A DNA stretch of 64,000 nt from CAVZBW01 sp963778465 (GTDB lineage: Bacteria > Actinomycetota > Acidimicrobiia > Acidimicrobiales > RAAP-2). Position 1 is the first letter of the stretch, and each line of letters starts with the position of its first letter. Made by a program: the position numbers and the translations under genes. The DNA is taken from the NCBI GenBank assembly GCA_963778465.1, contig CAVZUK010000005.1, positions 26,459 to 90,458 of the forward strand, written 5' to 3'. Below, piece after piece: positions 25,610 to 33,176 of this stretch. The notes below the pieces were generated by a model. That model searched no databases and was not told where the DNA came from. It saw only the letters and a list, made by a program, of their open reading frames with translations.

Positions 25610-26298
25610 CGAGACCGCTGCTGAGCGTCGTCGTCCCCGCGTTCGACGCAGCCGCGTTCCTCGCAGAGGCGTTGACGAGCGTGCTCGTCCAGGGCTACGA
25701 GCCGTTCGAGCTGATCGTGGTCGACGACGGATCGACCGACGGTGGCCATGCCGTCGCCTCGGGGTTCGGCGAACTCGTGTCGGTGGTGCGCCAGGATCGC
25801 CGGGGTCCGGGCTCGGCCCGCAATCGCGGCGTCCGCGCTTCGAGCGGTGAGCTCGTCGCGTTCTTGGACGCCGACAACCGCTTCGCCGAGGGCGCCCTGG
25901 ACCGGCTCGCCACGGTGCTCTTGGCGGACCCCGAAGTGGACATCGCCTACGGGGCGATGCGGGAGTTCGTCTCCGACCCGGCACCCGGCCCCGGGGAGCC
26001 GGCGATGCGTCCGCCGGCGACCACGGGACCGGTCCGCCTCCCCGGGAGCTTCGTGGCCCGTCGGTCGGCGTTGGATCGGATCGGGCCCTTTGCCGAGCAT
26101 CTGCGTCGAGGTGAGGTGGTGGACTGGATGGCGCGAGCGGACGAGCTGGATCTGTGCTGGCGCCCCGTCCCCGCCGTCGTCCTCCTGCGGCGCCTCCACG
26201 GAGGCAACAACGGGCTCCGGGAGCTCGGGCGCCAGGACGAGTACCTCCACGTCATCAAGGCCGCCCTCGACCGTCGTCGAGGCATGCGGTCCGGCTGA
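25606..26298 (+). CDS. Small GT2 glycosyltransferase (second in tandem)
   Basis: The product has 230 residues. It is paralogous in layout to the gene before it: LLSVVVPAFDAAAFLAEALT, LIVVDDGSTDGG, PGSARNRGVRASSGE and LVAFLDADNRFAEGALDRL. The acidic pair preceding the final Trp reads RRGEVVDWMARADELDL, so the usual ED is EV here, a possible change of catalytic base. It ends the rightward RiPP operon and is convergent with purU 22 bases later. It may act after the first GT2 enzyme to extend a disaccharide; this is inference from the tandem arrangement. Confidence 0.82.
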   Translation: MTRPLLSVVVPAFDAAAFLAEALTSVLVQGYEPFELIVVDDGSTDGGHAVASGFGELVSVVRQDRRGPGSARNRGVRASSGELVAFLDADNRFAEGALDRLATVLLADPEVDIAYGAMREFVSDPAPGPGEPAMRPPATTGPVRLPGSFVARRSALDRIGPFAEHLRRGEVVDWMARADELDLCWRPVPAVVLLRRLHGGNNGLRELGRQDEYLHVIKAALDRRRGMRSG

Positions 26299-26319
26299 TC
26301 GCGCCGGCCCCTCCGGCGG

Positions 26320-27192
26320 TCAGCGAAAGATGACGGTCCGGCCGCCGTTGATCACGACCCGATGCTGGAGGTGCCAGGTGACGGCGCGGGCCAGCGCCAC
26401 GCACTCGAGGTCGCGCCCCACCGCGGCGAGCTCGTCGGGGGATTGCGAGTGGTCGACCCGGGCGACCTCCTGCTCGATGATGGGGCCCTCGTCGAGCTGC
26501 GAGGTGACGTAGTGCGCGGTGGCGCCGATGAGCTTGACGCCCCGCTCGTAGGCCTGGTGGTAGGGGCGGGCCCCCTTGAAGCTCGGGAGGAACGAGTGGT
26601 GGATGTTGATGGCGCGCCCACCCAGCAGCTCGACGGTCGGCGGAGACAGGATCTGCATGTAGCGCGCCAGGATCACGAGGTCGACCCCGAGCTCCTCCAC
26701 CATGGCGCGCAACTTGGCCTCCTGGGCTTCCCGGATGTCGCGATGGACGGGCAGGTGGCGGAACTCGACACCGTAGGAGCGGGTGAGCGCCTCGAAGTCT
26801 CGATGGTTCGAGACCACCGCCGCGATCTCGGCCGGCAACGAACCGCTCTGGTGACGATAGAGGAGATCGTTGAGGCAGTGGCCGAGCTTGCTCACGAGGA
26901 TGACGATCGTGGGTCGGGCCTGGGCGTCGTGCACGCCGACGGACATCTCGAAGCTCCGAGCCAGCGGCTCTATCTCCCGGCGGAGCCCCTCGGGCCGCAC
27001 CGCGTCGGGAAGGTCGATCTGCAGCCGCATGAAGAATTGTCGGCCCACCGGGTCCACGTACTGCTGGCTCTCCAAGATGTTGACCCCGCGATCGGCGAGG
27101 AATCCGGAGACCGCGTGGATGATCCCGACCCGGTCGGGGCACCGCAGGACCACGATGGCCTCTCGTGTCGGAGCGGGATCGTCACGGCTCAT
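26320..27192 (-). CDS. purU: Formyltetrahydrofolate deformylase
   Basis: The product has 290 residues from ATG 27192. An N-terminal ACT domain (IVVLRCPDRVGIIHAVSGFL, residues ~10-30) and a C-terminal formyltransferase fold carry the catalytic NIHHSFLPSFKGARPYHQAY and QLDEGPIIEQEV. This matches the usual PurU size. It hydrolyses 10-formyl-THF to THF and formate in the cytosol, balancing one-carbon pools. The start lies 11 bases inside the histidine kinase gene upstream, so it may be transcribed with the two-component operon, though no functional link is apparent. Confidence 0.93.
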   Translation of the reverse strand: MSRDDPAPTREAIVVLRCPDRVGIIHAVSGFLADRGVNILESQQYVDPVGRQFFMRLQIDLPDAVRPEGLRREIEPLARSFEMSVGVHDAQARPTIVILVSKLGHCLNDLLYRHQSGSLPAEIAAVVSNHRDFEALTRSYGVEFRHLPVHRDIREAQEAKLRAMVEELGVDLVILARYMQILSPPTVELLGGRAINIHHSFLPSFKGARPYHQAYERGVKLIGATAHYVTSQLDEGPIIEQEVARVDHSQSPDELAAVGRDLECVALARAVTWHLQHRVVINGGRTVIFR

Positions 27193-28657
27193 GGGCGCCC
27201 GAGACTCTATCTGCCGTCCCGTCCGCCACCGAACGTGCATCGGGACCGGCGCGAGGCGTGGCGTCGGGGAGGGCCTCAGGGCGCGTGGCGGAGACGGCGC
27301 CGGGGATACGGATCCGCACCGATGCTCCCCCTCGGGGGCGGTTGGCGGCGTTCACCTCTCCGCCGTGCGCCTCGACGACGCCCTTCACGATGGCCAAGCC
27401 GAGGCCGGTCCCGCCGTCGCCTCGAGAGCGGCTGGCGTCGGCCCGGCGAAACCGCTCGAACGCATGCGGCAGGAACGCCGGGTCGAAGCCGGGACCATCG
27501 TCGAGCACCTCGATCACCAGGGCCTGCCCCTCGGGGCGGCCGCACAGCGCGATCCGGCTCCCGGTGGGAGCGAAGCGCAGGGCGTTGTCGACGAGATTGT
27601 CGACGGCCTGACGGAGGCGTCCCCGGTCGACCTGGGCGCACAGGGCGGGCGGTGCATCGACCGTGCAGATGACCCCGGCCTCGGCGCTGCGTGCGGATCC
27701 CGCCAGCGCACTCTCCTCCAGTAGAGAAGTCACATCCACCAGCTCGATCCGGAGCGGGAGCTGGCGCTGATCGAGTCGGGCGAGGAGGAGGAGATCCTCG
27801 GTGAGCCTCGTCAGGCGCTCCACCTCCTGCGAGGCGTTCCGCACCGCGGCGGTGAGCTCTTCGCGGCTCCTGCCGGGACGAGACGCCAGCTCGAGCTCCC
27901 CCCGCAACACGGTAAAGGGCGTACGCAGCTCGTGGCTGGCGTCCGCGACGAGGTCGCGCTCTCGTTGCAGCGCCCGCCGCAATCGAGCGAGAAGATCGTT
28001 CATGGTCCTGGCCAACGCAGCGATCTCGTCCCGGGTGGAGGGGACGCGCACCGTCGTCGGCGACGATCCCACGGCCCGCTCCGGGATCGCGGCCACCTCA
28101 CGCCGGAGACGTTCGACGGGCCGGAGCGCCCCCATCGCCAGTACATAGGCCCCTGCCCCGGCGAAAACCACGAACACCGAACACCCGATGGCGAGCTCCC
28201 GGGTCACCCGGCTGATCGTCGAGTCGTACGAGGCGAGGGAGGTGCCGACCACCGTGACCCAACCGGATCGCTGGGCAAGGGGTTGGGCCAAGAGGCGCTC
28301 GGACTCCCCCTCGATCTGCCGTGTGACGAGGATCCTCTCCTGGCGGGCGCGGTCGAGGTCCGCCGGTGAGAGCACGGGTTGTGTCCCGGCCTCCTCGCTC
28401 CCGGCCCGGACCCTCCCGCTCGCATCCACGATCTGCACCAGGTACTCCGGCGGGTTGGCGGCGACCCCCGAGGAGGACCCGGCCCGCGCCGCCGGGGAGA
28501 GGTACTGCGTGGCCTGGGCCGCCTGAGAAGCGAGCTGCGCATCGATGGAGGAGAGGAGCGACGACGAGAGTGTCGTCACGAAGAGCCAGCCCCCGAGCGA
28601 GAGGAGCACCGCCGAGGCCGCCACGAAGACGAGCGTGAGGCGTAGCCGGATCGACAT
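27182..28657 (-). CDS. Two-component sensor histidine kinase
   Basis: The product has 491 residues. TM1 lies near 8-30 (LVFVAASAVLLSLGGWLFVT), followed by a periplasmic sensor of about 130 residues with no known domain, TM2 near 160-182, a HAMP linker, HisKA with phospho-acceptor ADASHELRTPFTVLRGELEL, and HATPase_c (DNLVDNALRFAP, DDGPGFDPAF, GTGLGLAIVKGVVEAHGG). It is partner to the OmpR-family regulator 3 bases upstream. The C-terminal 40 residues are Pro/Ala-rich and extend into purU. It probably controls the divergent ApbE electron-transfer operon; this is inference from position. Confidence 0.92.
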   Translation of the reverse strand: MSIRLRLTLVFVAASAVLLSLGGWLFVTTLSSSLLSSIDAQLASQAAQATQYLSPAARAGSSSGVAANPPEYLVQIVDASGRVRAGSEEAGTQPVLSPADLDRARQERILVTRQIEGESERLLAQPLAQRSGWVTVVGTSLASYDSTISRVTRELAIGCSVFVVFAGAGAYVLAMGALRPVERLRREVAAIPERAVGSSPTTVRVPSTRDEIAALARTMNDLLARLRRALQRERDLVADASHELRTPFTVLRGELELASRPGRSREELTAAVRNASQEVERLTRLTEDLLLLARLDQRQLPLRIELVDVTSLLEESALAGSARSAEAGVICTVDAPPALCAQVDRGRLRQAVDNLVDNALRFAPTGSRIALCGRPEGQALVIEVLDDGPGFDPAFLPHAFERFRRADASRSRGDGGTGLGLAIVKGVVEAHGGEVNAANRPRGGASVRIRIPGAVSATRPEALPDATPRAGPDARSVADGTADRVSGAHEP

Positions 28658-28660
28658 CGG

Positions 28661-29341
28661 CTAGTGATCGTCCTCGCTCCGGAGGCGGTAGCCGAGGCCG
28701 CGCACGGTCTCGAGATCGTGACGCCCGTAGGGCACGTCGATCTTGTCCCGGAGGTACTTGACGTACTGGTCGACGACGTTGGACGTTCCCTCGTAGGCGA
28801 AGTCCCAGGCCGCCTCGATGATCTGGGAGCGGGTGAGCACGGCGCCGGGATGCCGGAGGAAGAGCTCGAGGATCGACAATTCCTTGGGGGAGAGCCGCAG
28901 CTCGTCCTCGCCTCGCCATGCCCTCTTGGTGGACGTGTCCAGCCGGAGATCCCCGACCTCGAGCACGACCGGACGTGGGCGGTCGTCCCGGCGCGTGATC
29001 GAGCGGAGGCGCGCCGCGAGCTCGAGGAAGCTGAACGGCTTCATGAGGTAGTCGTCGGCCCCGACGTCCAGCCCTCGGACACGGTCGCCCACCTCGTCAC
29101 GAGCGGTGAGCATCAGCACCGGGGTCCACCGTCCGGCTGCCCGAAGGCGCCGACAGAGCTCGAACCCGTCGAACCCCGGCAACATGACGTCGAGGACGAT
29201 CGCCCCGTACGGGAACTCGGTGGCCATCCAGAGGCCGTTCGGCCCGTCGGACGCGACGTCAACCGCATGGCCTTCCTCCTCGAGGCCGCGCTTCAGCAGC
29301 TCTCCCGTCCGGAGATCGTCCTCGACGACCAGCACACGCAT
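28661..29341 (-). CDS. OmpR-family response regulator
   Basis: The product has 226 residues from ATG 29341 with GGAGGT directly upstream. The receiver domain has RVLVVEDDLRTGELL, the phospho-acceptor Asp in AIVLDVMLPGFDGFE (near 51) and the switch Lys in DYLMKPFSFLELAA. The C-terminal winged helix has LRLSPKELSILELFLRHPG and NVVDQYVKYLRDKID. It forms a pair with the adjoining kinase and lies divergent from the ApbE/ferric-reductase-like operon, whose promoter region contains repeat elements that it may bind. Confidence 0.94.
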   Translation of the reverse strand: MRVLVVEDDLRTGELLKRGLEEEGHAVDVASDGPNGLWMATEFPYGAIVLDVMLPGFDGFELCRRLRAAGRWTPVLMLTARDEVGDRVRGLDVGADDYLMKPFSFLELAARLRSITRRDDRPRPVVLEVGDLRLDTSTKRAWRGEDELRLSPKELSILELFLRHPGAVLTRSQIIEAAWDFAYEGTSNVVDQYVKYLRDKIDVPYGRHDLETVRGLGYRLRSEDDH

Positions 29342-29392
29342 ACCTCCAGCGTACGGGCCGACGGTGTGAAGACGATGAAGTGGGGGGCCCAG

Positions 29393-29426
29393 ATGTGAGC
29401 GTTCACATGCAACTCTCACGGGCGCC
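29393..29426. promoter_or_regulatory. Inverted and direct repeats between regulator and ApbE operon
   Basis: ATGTGA-GCGT-TCACAT at 29393-29408 is a perfect six-base inverted repeat. It is followed by a second partial half-site so that TTCACA and TCTCAC are 11 bases apart, the spacing expected of OmpR-type tandem sites. It lies 52 bases upstream of the regulator start and about 100 bases upstream of the membrane-protein start at 29508. Confidence 0.4.
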
Positions 29427-29507
29427 TCATGGGCGTCGGCGCATCCTGTCCGGAGGCCAGGCGCATGCCATACGGCGTGGGTCGGCAACCTGCAGAGGAG
29501 GTCAAGG

Positions 29508-29963
29508 ATGAGCGAGTCCCAAGGGTCGGAGCGGGGAGTCCGGCGACGGCTGCCCCAGTCCCGAGAGGACCGGGGCACCGGCGCACTCACGTCGAGAGTG
29601 CGGGGGTTGCGCCAGGTCCGCCGATGGTCCAATTGGTCGCTGGCGGCGCTGGTCGTCGGCGTGGGAGCCATGGTGGGGGCGCTCGCCCGGACGATCCCGG
29701 CGCCCCCGTCGACGGCCGCTACGTCGCAGGTGGCCACGTCGCCGGCCACTGGTGCCGGAACACCGGCTTCTGTCTCGGCCGGGAGCACTGCCGCCGCGGC
29801 GCCGAAGGTCGCGAGCCCCGTGGCCACGACGAGCGCCTCGGGCGTGGCGCCCGCTGCGGCTTCGGGGTCGGGTTCGAGGTCGGCCGCGCCGCAGGGGGCG
29901 ACAGCAGGCTCCGCAGGAGCAACGACGGCGGGCCGCGGCTCGTCGCCGGGGTGGGACTCGTGA
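29508..29963 (+). CDS. Single-pass membrane protein with Ala/Ser/Thr-rich exterior
   Basis: The product has 151 residues, with an AGGAGG site shortly before ATG 29508. A basic cytoplasmic N-terminus precedes one TM helix near 43-62 (WSLAALVVGVGAMVGALART). An 85-residue low-complexity exterior follows, of Ala, Ser, Thr, Gly and Pro. The tail contains QGAT and AGAT, which resemble part of the D-x-x-G-A-[S/T] signature flavinylated by ApbE. The acidic residue is not where expected. Its stop overlaps the ApbE start, so the two are coupled. It may be the flavin carrier of the system or simply a spacer protein; no FMN-binding domain is recognisable. Confidence 0.6.
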   Translation: MSESQGSERGVRRRLPQSREDRGTGALTSRVRGLRQVRRWSNWSLAALVVGVGAMVGALARTIPAPPSTAATSQVATSPATGAGTPASVSAGSTAAAAPKVASPVATTSASGVAPAAASGSGSRSAAPQGATAGSAGATTAGRGSSPGWDS

Positions 29964-31006
29964 TGGGCGCCGACCGCCGCGCCCGGGACGGCGGCTGGTG
30001 CCGGGTCGACACCGGGGCGGAGTCGGTCGCGGTCGTCGAGCGTTTCGCTCTCGGTACGACCGCTCGGCTGGCGGTCTGGCCGGTGGCCCATTTGGGTCCC
30101 GCCCTCGAGGCGGCGGACCGCGAGCTGGACGCCCTCGACCGCCAGGCCAGCCGGTTCCGAGGGGACTCGGAGATTTCTCAGGTGGCAAGGTCAACGGGCA
30201 GCACCTTCCTCGTGAGCGACGGGTTGGCCGAGGCCATCGAGGTGGCCCTCTGGGCGGCCAGATGGACCGAAGGCCGCGTCGATCCCACCGTCGGCGAGTC
30301 GCTCGTGCGGCTGGGCTACGACCGCGACTTCGTGGAGGTTCGATCCGGGACCGAATCGGGCGTCGAGCCGGGCGGGCCGGTCCCCGGCTGGCGGACCGTC
30401 CGACTGCGAGGGCGTCTCCTCGAGGTTCCGCGAGGGACCGTGATCGACCTCGGTGCCACCGCCAAGGGGCTGGGCGCGGACCGGGCCGCCGGAGCGGCGC
30501 TCGCCGCGACCGACCGGACGGGAGGGGTGCTGGTCGACCTGGGCGGGGACCTCGCCGTGGCCGGTCGTTCACCCTCGGGCGGGTGGCCGGTCCTCGTCAC
30601 GGAAGATCCCGCGGCCCCCCGGGGACCGAGATGCCAGGTGGTGCGCCTTCCCTCGGGTGCCTTGGCGACGTCGTCGGTCGTGACGCGTCGGTGGCGGCGC
30701 GGCGGTCGGGAGCTCCACCATCTCATCGACCCCGGCACCGGGTCTCCCGCGACGGGTCCGTGGCGCACGGCCACTGTCGCAGCCCCGACCTGCGCGATGG
30801 CCAATGCGGCCGCCACGGCGGTGGTCGTCGGGGGAGCGAGCGCCGTGCCGTGGTTGCGCTCGGTCGGCCTACCGGCCCGGTTGGTCGGCATCGACGGCGC
30901 CATGAAGTTTCTCGGTGCGTGGCCGCGCGTCGACGACTCGATCGTCGACGTCGAGGTCGCGCCCCCATGCGAGAGCGCCGATCCCGTCGTGAGCCCATCG
31001 TCATGA
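29963..31006 (+). CDS. apbE: FAD:protein FMN transferase
   Basis: The product has 347 residues from ATG 29963. ApbE-family motifs occur in order: LDRQASRFRGDSEISQV, RVDPTVGESLVRLGYD, TVIDLGATAKGLGADRAA, GGVLVDLGGDLAVAG and ELHHLIDPGTGSPATG, then an Ala-rich metal/FAD segment TCAMANAAATAVVV. The enzyme attaches FMN covalently to Thr or Ser of partner proteins outside the membrane. No signal peptide or lipobox is evident, so it may act in the cytosol or be exported otherwise. It is in one operon with a heme-type membrane protein, a NuoF-like subunit and a ferredoxin, which suggests maturation of a flavin-based electron chain. Confidence 0.88.
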   Translation: MGADRRARDGGWCRVDTGAESVAVVERFALGTTARLAVWPVAHLGPALEAADRELDALDRQASRFRGDSEISQVARSTGSTFLVSDGLAEAIEVALWAARWTEGRVDPTVGESLVRLGYDRDFVEVRSGTESGVEPGGPVPGWRTVRLRGRLLEVPRGTVIDLGATAKGLGADRAAGAALAATDRTGGVLVDLGGDLAVAGRSPSGGWPVLVTEDPAAPRGPRCQVVRLPSGALATSSVVTRRWRRGGRELHHLIDPGTGSPATGPWRTATVAAPTCAMANAAATAVVVGGASAVPWLRSVGLPARLVGIDGAMKFLGAWPRVDDSIVDVEVAPPCESADPVVSPSS

Positions 31007-31644
31007 GCGCCGCCACACCTGGATTGGCCCATGCCGCCACCACCGGCCTGCCGTGGTGGTGGCTCGTCTCCCGGGCGAGCGGGCTCGGGCTCCTCGTCGT
31101 CTTGAGCGCTTCGATGGCCCTCGGCGTGGCGACCCGGATCGGCTCCGCCCCACGTGCGTGGAGTCGGTTTGCGGTCGCCGAGTTGCATCGCACGCTGGCC
31201 CTCTTCGGGGTCGCCCTCCTGGTCCTCCACGTCGTGACCGCGGTGGTCGATCCCTATGTGAGCATCGGCTGGTGGGCGACGCTCGTGCCCTTCGTCTCGC
31301 ACTTCCGGACCCTGGCGATCGGGGTCGGCACACTGGCGGTCGACCTGGTTGCCGCGGTGGTCGTGACGAGCGTGATGCGTCGGCGTCTGGGCTTCCGCGC
31401 ATGGCGAGCCGTCCACTGGCTGGCCTACCTGGCCTGGCCGGCGGCCCTCGCTCATAGCGTCGGAGCCGGTAGCGACCTCGGGATCTGGTGGGTGGCCGCC
31501 CTGGTCTGGGGATCGGTGAGCGCCGTCGCCCTCGCGCTCGGGGTCCGGTTGGCGGCGGCCCTTCGGACCACGAGGCGGATCGGCCGCCCCCGATGCCCTC
31601 GTCTCGGTCGCCGCCGGGTGTTGTTGGCGGCTCGACATGGTTGA
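31003..31644 (+). CDS. Ferric reductase-like transmembrane (heme b) protein
   Basis: The product has 213 residues from ATG 31003, ATGA-coupled to apbE. About six hydrophobic helices are seen. The candidate heme ligands are His residues in AVAELHRTLALFGVALLVLH and RAWRAVHWLAYLAWPAALAH, giving the paired-His spacing of the FRD/MsrQ-like superfamily. It is a likely membrane electron conduit linking the cytosolic NuoF-like/ferredoxin pair to an extracytoplasmic flavin. Its last bases overlap the next gene by 8. Confidence 0.82.
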   Translation: MSAATPGLAHAATTGLPWWWLVSRASGLGLLVVLSASMALGVATRIGSAPRAWSRFAVAELHRTLALFGVALLVLHVVTAVVDPYVSIGWWATLVPFVSHFRTLAIGVGTLAVDLVAAVVVTSVMRRRLGFRAWRAVHWLAYLAWPAALAHSVGAGSDLGIWWVAALVWGSVSAVALALGVRLAAALRTTRRIGRPRCPRLGRRRVLLAARHG

Positions 31645-32950
31645 CGTCACGGCAGTGCTGCCGCCGGGACGCCGGCCCGGGCCACAGCCGCCAGGAGAGG
31701 TGCGGCGGGTGATCCCTCCGGAGGCGGGCGGTACGCCGACGTGGGCGGACCACGTGCGGATCCATGGGCCCCTGCCGTGTGCCCGGCCCTCGGACGCCTG
31801 GCGTCGGGGCGGGATCGACGAGATCGCACGCTCGGGGCTTCTCGGCAGGGGTGGCGCCGCCTTTCCTGTGGCGACCAAGCTGCGGGCCGTGTGCGGTGCG
31901 CCGGGACGCCCGGTCGTAATCGCGAACGGCACCGAAGGCGAGCCGGTCGTTCGCAAGGATCGGGTCCTGCTCACCGAGGCGCCGCACCTCGTGCTCGACG
32001 GGGCGATGGTGGCAGCGCGGATCGTCGGGGCGACGGAGATCGTGGTCGTCGCGCACGCCGAGGTCCTCCCTTCGGTGCAGGCGGCGGTGGCACAGCGCAC
32101 GCGAACGGATCGCGACGCGACGCGGGTGCGAGTGGTCTGCGCCGGCCCGAGCTTCGTGAGCGGCGAGGCCAGCGCCGTCGTGAACCTGGTCGGCCATTCG
32201 CGGCCGGTCCCCAGGACCAAGCCACCGCACCTGGCCGAAAGGGGGCTGCGTCGGCGCCCGACGTTGGTGCACAACGTCGAGACCTTGGCCCACCTCGCGC
32301 TGATCGCGCGCCACGGTCCGGAGTGGTTCCGCCTCGTCGGCACCGAGGACGAGCCAGGATCGACGCTCGTCACCGTCGTCGGCGCGGTCGAGCGGCCCGG
32401 GGTTTTCGAGGTTGCGATCGGGGCACCCCTCGCAGAGGTGCTGGGTCTCGCCGGCGGCGCGACCGCCGAGCTCCAGGCCCTCCTGATCGGTGGCTACTCG
32501 GGCCGTTGGCTGCCGGCGGATCGGGCTCTTTCGTCGCAATTCTGCGCCTCGAAGCTGGGGACCGGCCTCGGAGCCGGCCTCGTGGCCGCGCTGCCGTCGT
32601 CGGCATGCGGCGTGGTCGAGACGGCTCGGATCGCCCGATACCTGGCCTCGGAGTCCGCGGGCCAGTGCGGACCCTGCGCGTTCGGTCTGCCCGCGGTTGC
32701 CGGTGAGCTCGAGTCGCTGGCGTCGGGCCGACCCGCTGAGCTGGACGATCTGCAGCGCTGGCTCGGGGAGATCCCCGGGCGCGGCGCCTGCGGCCATCCC
32801 GATGGCGCGATCCGCATGGTCTCAAGCGCGCTCAGCGTGTTTGCCCGCGAGGTGGCCGAGCACCGGGCTGGCCGGTGCACGGCGGGGCCTGGCGCGGGGT
32901 TCGTGGCGACGGGGGACGGGCCCTGCCGCAGGACTGGGAACCGCCGGTGA
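31637..32950 (+). CDS. NuoF-like NADH/ferredoxin dehydrogenase subunit
   Basis: The product has 437 residues. It has complex I 51-kDa features: SGLLGRGGAAFPVATKLRAV (FMN/NADH loop near 68-87), VIANGTEGEPVVRKDRVLL, an SLBB segment (VTVVGAVERPGVFEVAIG) and an iron-sulfur region SAGQCGPCAFGLPAVAG with a later GACGHPDGA. Three or four Cys could hold one 4Fe-4S cluster, though spacing differs from NuoF. It probably exchanges electrons between NAD(P)H and the small ferredoxin encoded in the GTGA overlap downstream, feeding the membrane heme protein. The standalone form, without NuoE or NuoG, fits a dedicated small electron-transfer module. Confidence 0.82.
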   Translation: MVDVTAVLPPGRRPGPQPPGEVRRVIPPEAGGTPTWADHVRIHGPLPCARPSDAWRRGGIDEIARSGLLGRGGAAFPVATKLRAVCGAPGRPVVIANGTEGEPVVRKDRVLLTEAPHLVLDGAMVAARIVGATEIVVVAHAEVLPSVQAAVAQRTRTDRDATRVRVVCAGPSFVSGEASAVVNLVGHSRPVPRTKPPHLAERGLRRRPTLVHNVETLAHLALIARHGPEWFRLVGTEDEPGSTLVTVVGAVERPGVFEVAIGAPLAEVLGLAGGATAELQALLIGGYSGRWLPADRALSSQFCASKLGTGLGAGLVAALPSSACGVVETARIARYLASESAGQCGPCAFGLPAVAGELESLASGRPAELDDLQRWLGEIPGRGACGHPDGAIRMVSSALSVFAREVAEHRAGRCTAGPGAGFVATGDGPCRRTGNRR

Positions 32951-33165
32951 GCGAAGCCCTGCAGTTCGCGGTGGACCGCATCGCCTGCGATGGCCGGGGG
33001 CTGTGCGCGGAGATCGCGCCCGAGCTCATCGATCTCGACGACTGGGGATACCCGATCCTGTACCCGGGAGCCCTGCCCGAGGAGCTGGTCGGATCGGCCG
33101 AGGACGCCGTCGGGATCTGCCCGAAGATGGCCCTGCGCCTGGAGCGGCTGACCAGGAGTCGGTGA
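32947..33165 (+). CDS. Small 3Fe-4S-type ferredoxin
   Basis: The product has 72 residues from GTG 32947. The first Cys pair lies in ACDGRGLCAEIAPELIDLDD, and the terminal Cys-Pro in AVGICPKMALRL. This C-x5-C...CP pattern, with no fourth Cys, is typical of single 3Fe-4S ferredoxins of actinobacteria. These commonly serve P450s and reductases. Here the operon makes it the soluble partner of the NuoF-like protein. It is convergent with the PAS kinase gene 11 bases downstream. Confidence 0.87.
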   Translation: MSEALQFAVDRIACDGRGLCAEIAPELIDLDDWGYPILYPGALPEELVGSAEDAVGICPKMALRLERLTRSR

Positions 33166-33176
33166 CGTGGGGGCCC

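Noticed and set aside
30316..32797. Two long minus-strand frames (685 and 598 codons) over the ApbE operon
   Set aside because: The plus-strand genes carry clear family motifs; the antisense frames are low-complexity shadows.
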